Part shown: piece by piece, positions 61,401 through 64,000 of the stretch
Numbering within the stretch: the stretch's first letter is position 1
Layout: every line of letters begins with the position of its first letter
Source of the DNA: Craspedostauros australis
Lineage: Eukaryota; Bacillariophyta; Bacillariophyceae; Mastogloiales; Achnanthaceae
Assembly (NCBI GenBank): GCA_026770025.1
Contig: JAMXDE010000003.1
Span: 992,001-1,056,000 of the forward strand
Direction of reading: 5' to 3'
DNA: 64,000 bases
Position numbers and translations under genes: made by a program
The notes under the pieces: generated by a model
What the model was told of the DNA's origin: nothing
Database searches by the model: none
What the model saw: the letters and a program-made list of their open reading frames with translations, nothing else

Positions 61401-64000
61401 GGTGCTTTCGCACCAATTGGAAACCTCCAACTAGGGTACCCTCCAAGACCAACTGGATACAGACACCAGGCAACCAACCACGGAACCCACCATGGAGGGC
61501 CAGGGCCGCACATTGAGGCACCCAGTACTCGCCATGGGCAACACGGACCTGGGTACTCTCGCCATCAGGAACCCAACCACGGTGAAACCCCATCCGCATC
61601 AGCCAAGCTGGCGAAATGGCGACCCATCCTGGACCCCATCAGGTTCACGAGCGATATGGCTTCCTTTCAAGCGGTGAACCACCAAACCCGGGCAAGCAGA
61701 ACCGTCCTCGACATGTTCTCGACAGAACATCGGGCATCGTTCCCCATGTCAGGAACAGGACGACAGTGTCTAATGCCTGATGAAAACAAGATCATCAACC
61801 TGGAGATGAGGGATGCATTGATGACATTCGACGTGCTTCCTATCATGGAAGATGACGAGGGCCTCCCCCCACATGACATCACCCCGAAACAGGAACAGAA
61901 CCCACCAGACCATCAGGGTGGACACGTATGCAACATACCCAGGAGTTGCTACCTCACCAAGGACCTGGATGGAGGCGACAAGACCTTCAATTGGAGTGAC
62001 CATCGTGATGGCCAATATGACCTTTCGATTGCAACCCAAGACAAGAATGGCCTGACCCCGATGCATGACGATGCCAGAACCTCACCGCATGCAGCGCCCA
62101 CCATTGAAGAGCAACCTCCCGGGACAGGGGAGCCCACAAGGACTACCGGCTCCATCGAACCAATGGCACACAAGCCCCATGAGAAGGAAGACCCCGATCC
62201 AGGGCCATCGTACCTTCTTTGTTCGTCGGGACCACCATCCTACCAACAAATGGATGACGGCCCCAAAGAAAGGGGAGGGAATGGGAGGAACAGGCAAGAG
62301 AAGCGACCCCCATCTACCATCAACGCCAGAAAGGACATCCTTTGGAGGATCAATTTCCACAGGACGAACCGATCTAAAATCAAGACCATCTGCAAACGAC
62401 AAGACACTGTGGAGAACCCCACGCATGGATCGAACCTGGGCGCTGCTAGGAGTGCCACGAAGTCAAAAACCAGGCTACAACATACACTGGTGGACCTCGC
62501 ACTACCCATTGATGGACCAGCAATCATGATGAGAGACAACAAGGCAATGGTACTGAACACCACGGCCCCTCCATCGCCCTTGAAGAAGAAACACTGCTCC
62601 TCGGCATTCCACCAGATCCGAGAGTGCATCGCCGCAGGTATCATCGTACTCTGCTGCATTGCTTCAATCAACAACACCGCTGACATGCACACCAAACCAC
62701 TCTCCAAAAGCCCCTTCCGTCACATCGCATCGAAGACAGTCCTCAGGAACTTAATATACGAACCAGGGCCCCACCACGAAATCGTATCCCCCGCGAAACC
62801 GCGCGCCAAGGTCACCAGAGCAGAAGACGACCCTGACCTGCCAACCGATCAACCAGAGGCGCAATCATACCACAGCAAGAGACGCACCGATACAAGAAAC
62901 ATCAATGTCATCCAGCACCAACAAGCACGCATGGACATCAGCCCATCGTCAACTACCCTCCAGCTCACGACAACTCGACAGGAGCCGACCCCTCTAGAGA
63001 GGTCCCGGAGAAGGCCACCCAGACCTGTCACACCAATCGCAATCATGTTGGCCGAATCCAACCGGCAGGCGCCACCACATTTCGATGTCGCATGCGAGAC
63101 GCCCGACATCCTTGTCACCACTACCGATCGCAATCCCAGTAACGGATCAGGGGACAATGTTCGTCACCAACCCGTCGACGCATCTCCGACGGATCCTGCA
63201 ACAGAACCCAGCCCACTGCCAGACATTAATTTTTCATTGACATCAGAAAGCTTGACGCCTCGGATTTCCGTCACACCGGAACACGTTCTCAGCTCTCAGG
63301 TGCTGTACCTTGCAAGGAAGAAGGGAACCTTCCATGGAATTGCCACAGGCTACAATGGTGACAGGGTCGGTATCTTCTGTACTAAGGGCAACAGGAAGGT
63401 CCACGCTGACACCATGACCTATGCAGACAGCCAATCCGTATCCCCGCTTTCCCTCTATGAATATCTCGATGAAGACCTCAAGGATACCGAGGCCCCCAGC
63501 ATCGCGATCGCTGATGGACAGTATTTCTACCCAGCTGACGATGGCGCATGGGCAGAGAAACCCAGCATGGACAGATCCACAAATCTGAGATCATCAACCT
63601 GCCACTTCTTCAGTTTGAGGAAGAACTGCATTCCTGTCATCCTCGCACGAGCGAAGCAGACACAAAGTATCCAGAACCAGAGCGACCCCATCGCAGTGAA
63701 CCTGGAACGGACACAGGCAGCACTCAAACAGGATCCTATCCTACCCATCACCGAGGATGAGATAGTCAACAGCATCCCTGAAATCGATGATCGACAACCC
63801 TGCCTCAAGGAAGGAGAGACAGTCAATGGGAAATTCCTATCAGAGGTTCCAGAAGGGTACATCGATCAGGAACCCGCAGCAACCAGCGCAGCCAAGCCGA
63901 GGGAAACCACTGACACGGAAGCTGCAATTGCACAAGGAATTGTCACCAGCTCACTGCCCATCCCCAGGCCATCAGTCCAACGCTCCCAACACACGTTGTC
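58404..64000 (+). CDS. Giant ORF of LTR element E4 (at least 1865 codons, open at right edge)
   Basis: By direct reading the frame from the ATG at 58404 has no stop to the last base. Residues 1-230 form a helical domain I do not recognise, probably gag-like (VNFIEVTFRHPIIVDAW, WNAFTELKQEF, WVRSIEVEDESTLES). Residues about 290-1070 hold three imperfect units of roughly 250-280 residues rich in Pro, Gly, His, Asn and Thr, each with HPGGFPP and HGYPP/GYPP. KAVTFA is seen in units 2 and 3. Residues about 1365-1450 match the C-terminal part of copia RNase H (RDNKAMVLNTT, LKKKHCSSAFHQIREC, NNTADMHTKPL). At least 415 residues follow, including LYLARKKGTFHGIATGYN near 1635. No protease, integrase or RT appears before the edge, so the RNase H tail is out of the usual order. 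Confidence 0.75.
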   Translation, partial: MTVTQRLQVSNRPPPKRSPGDRTEAFETLPADPKDPSLSAILDGTPGYPTAGPSSLSFKEIGVNFIEVTFRHPIIVDAWNRKERTNETEIVRHVHKTTWNAFTELKQEFRISIETAMIFDLFPAKTLAEEKTISQLLITIHEEATDMNPALIMFNLKHPDDVARNYETGLLIYHIGEWVRSIEVEDESTLESTLDAMFTNTDTTAKAMTDFCRSERCGKRHHNQAWLNAIGEHKKALSNTSATSVSSGSEASTRRTGRDNDSHPGGTPSGFSLMIGGNTPHRTPPDFQNETQLSSIAKQGSPNTSPVVIDTRGTTPPNEGTEPGTDYDQHPGNDDTIGASDNRGPTGRNRPPHERNPHPYHGTTNIPAPHGMGNYRGNNGHEPVNRNPTDNPNANHGTSRPHRDNHGPPGNHGHNGGNPYGYPPNMGNHFPHGPPLPMYHGTHPGGFPPIGIPIPMGHFPHGIGGFPVPQVTFTPERTPGTLPDETQLSIIAERGSTTTSPTATDARGDNPKAAGTDPGNDDHNQYLDTNKTTGPATEHGPNGRIRLFPNIYPETISGYDCNPSDAKAVTFAPGTTTKDPGDTTTPRMTNLKNNSNHPASNQSSWDHHGTTGNPPPHGMTSYHNHDGREPTIRIPTVNTATNLGTDHPRHQDPGPYGNHGHTNDGPHGYPPRMETFHAHGSPRPEHPHPHPGGFPPNEIPLHTGYPPNRNGGYPPAPRAFMPVGIPQPGYPPKPPGHRNQATGHGANKGGPDPHVLDPDTHRGHHASVRAPHQGGTDGDTPNPPAKLTKRRPNPNATSTGPNDDHNQHSITNKAAGPTNAREPDGRSRPFPNVNFATIGENDRGPPDTKAVTFASKTTTRDPGDPAKPRATHSENSGNHPSDNRNSWNHHGTMGNLPPHEMASNHGNGGHEPTNQHPTASAGMNHGMGHTHRHFPNPYGTYGYDNAGCHGYPPNMGPHHTYGQPHMAYVQPHPGGFPPIGVPVHMGYVLNGSGDNRTAPGAFAPIGNLQLGYPPRPTGYRHQATNHGTHHGGPGPHIEAPSTRHGQHGPGYSRHQEPNHGETPSASAKLAKWRPILDPIRFTSDMASFQAVNHQTRASRTVLDMFSTEHRASFPMSGTGRQCLMPDENKIINLEMRDALMTFDVLPIMEDDEGLPPHDITPKQEQNPPDHQGGHVCNIPRSCYLTKDLDGGDKTFNWSDHRDGQYDLSIATQDKNGLTPMHDDARTSPHAAPTIEEQPPGTGEPTRTTGSIEPMAHKPHEKEDPDPGPSYLLCSSGPPSYQQMDDGPKERGGNGRNRQEKRPPSTINARKDILWRINFHRTNRSKIKTICKRQDTVENPTHGSNLGAARSATKSKTRLQHTLVDLALPIDGPAIMMRDNKAMVLNTTAPPSPLKKKHCSSAFHQIRECIAAGIIVLCCIASINNTADMHTKPLSKSPFRHIASKTVLRNLIYEPGPHHEIVSPAKPRAKVTRAEDDPDLPTDQPEAQSYHSKRRTDTRNINVIQHQQARMDISPSSTTLQLTTTRQEPTPLERSRRRPPRPVTPIAIMLAESNRQAPPHFDVACETPDILVTTTDRNPSNGSGDNVRHQPVDASPTDPATEPSPLPDINFSLTSESLTPRISVTPEHVLSSQVLYLARKKGTFHGIATGYNGDRVGIFCTKGNRKVHADTMTYADSQSVSPLSLYEYLDEDLKDTEAPSIAIADGQYFYPADDGAWAEKPSMDRSTNLRSSTCHFFSLRKNCIPVILARAKQTQSIQNQSDPIAVNLERTQAALKQDPILPITEDEIVNSIPEIDDRQPCLKEGETVNGKFLSEVPEGYIDQEPAATSAAKPRETTDTEAAIAQGIVTSSLPIPRPSVQRSQHTL

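Overview
The window looks like nuclear DNA of a eukaryotic microalga, most plausibly a pennate diatom (inference). Large predicted ATPases with GT-AG introns sit among several different Ty1/copia retrotransposons, minisatellites and long gene-poor stretches. There are no operons, ribosome-binding sites, rRNA or tRNA genes. Most of the 64 kb is mobile DNA, much of it young and nested.

Layout. (a) 1-9.4 kb: two minus-strand paralogues of the large 'predicted ATPase' type (NTPase domain plus helical/TPR-like C-terminus). The first runs off the left edge and has a 203-bp intron that splits its Walker B motif. (b) 10.298-16.404 kb: an intact copia element (E1) with identical 131-bp LTRs, a GAAGT target duplication, separate gag and pol joined by a likely -1 frameshift, and a PDZ-like insert in pol. 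(c) 16.449-18.918 kb: a 1235-bp unit present twice in tandem. (d) 19-28 kb: no convincing genes, but a foldback of 17-bp repeats, a smaller relative of it, and two arrays of a 21-bp repeat. (e) 28.1-29.2 kb: a Harbinger-like DDE transposase with an in-frame intron. Element E2 has inserted just upstream of it. (f) 29.602-38.751 kb: E2, a 9.15-kb copia element with one 2421-aa gag-pol ORF, 687-bp LTRs with AGTT...AACT ends, and an AACAT target duplication. (g) 39.6-41.3 kb: a plus-strand gene with a Myb/SANT-like N-terminus, possibly the partner gene of the transposase. (h) 41.754-56.844 kb: a segment bounded by perfect 39-bp terminal inverted repeats and an ATAA target duplication. It contains two decayed copia pol fragments and the intact minus-strand copia element E3 (46.249-54.740 kb, 703-bp LTRs, AGTTG duplication). 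(i) 57-64 kb: the 5' part of a fourth LTR element (E4). Its primer-binding site matches that of E3. It is followed by an ORF of at least 1865 codons, open at the right edge, with three roughly 280-residue Pro/Gly/His/Asn-rich repeats and then a copia RNase H tail in the middle of the protein.

The retroelements are related in how they work. E3 and E4 share a 15-bp primer site complementary to a tRNA-Asn(GUU) anticodon arm. E1 has a shorter match to the tRNA-Met anticodon loop. E2 has a conventional tRNA 3'-end site. The U3 regions of E3 and E4 both carry the palindrome TGACGTCA. All translations, splice calls and repeat alignments were made by eye; no database search was possible.
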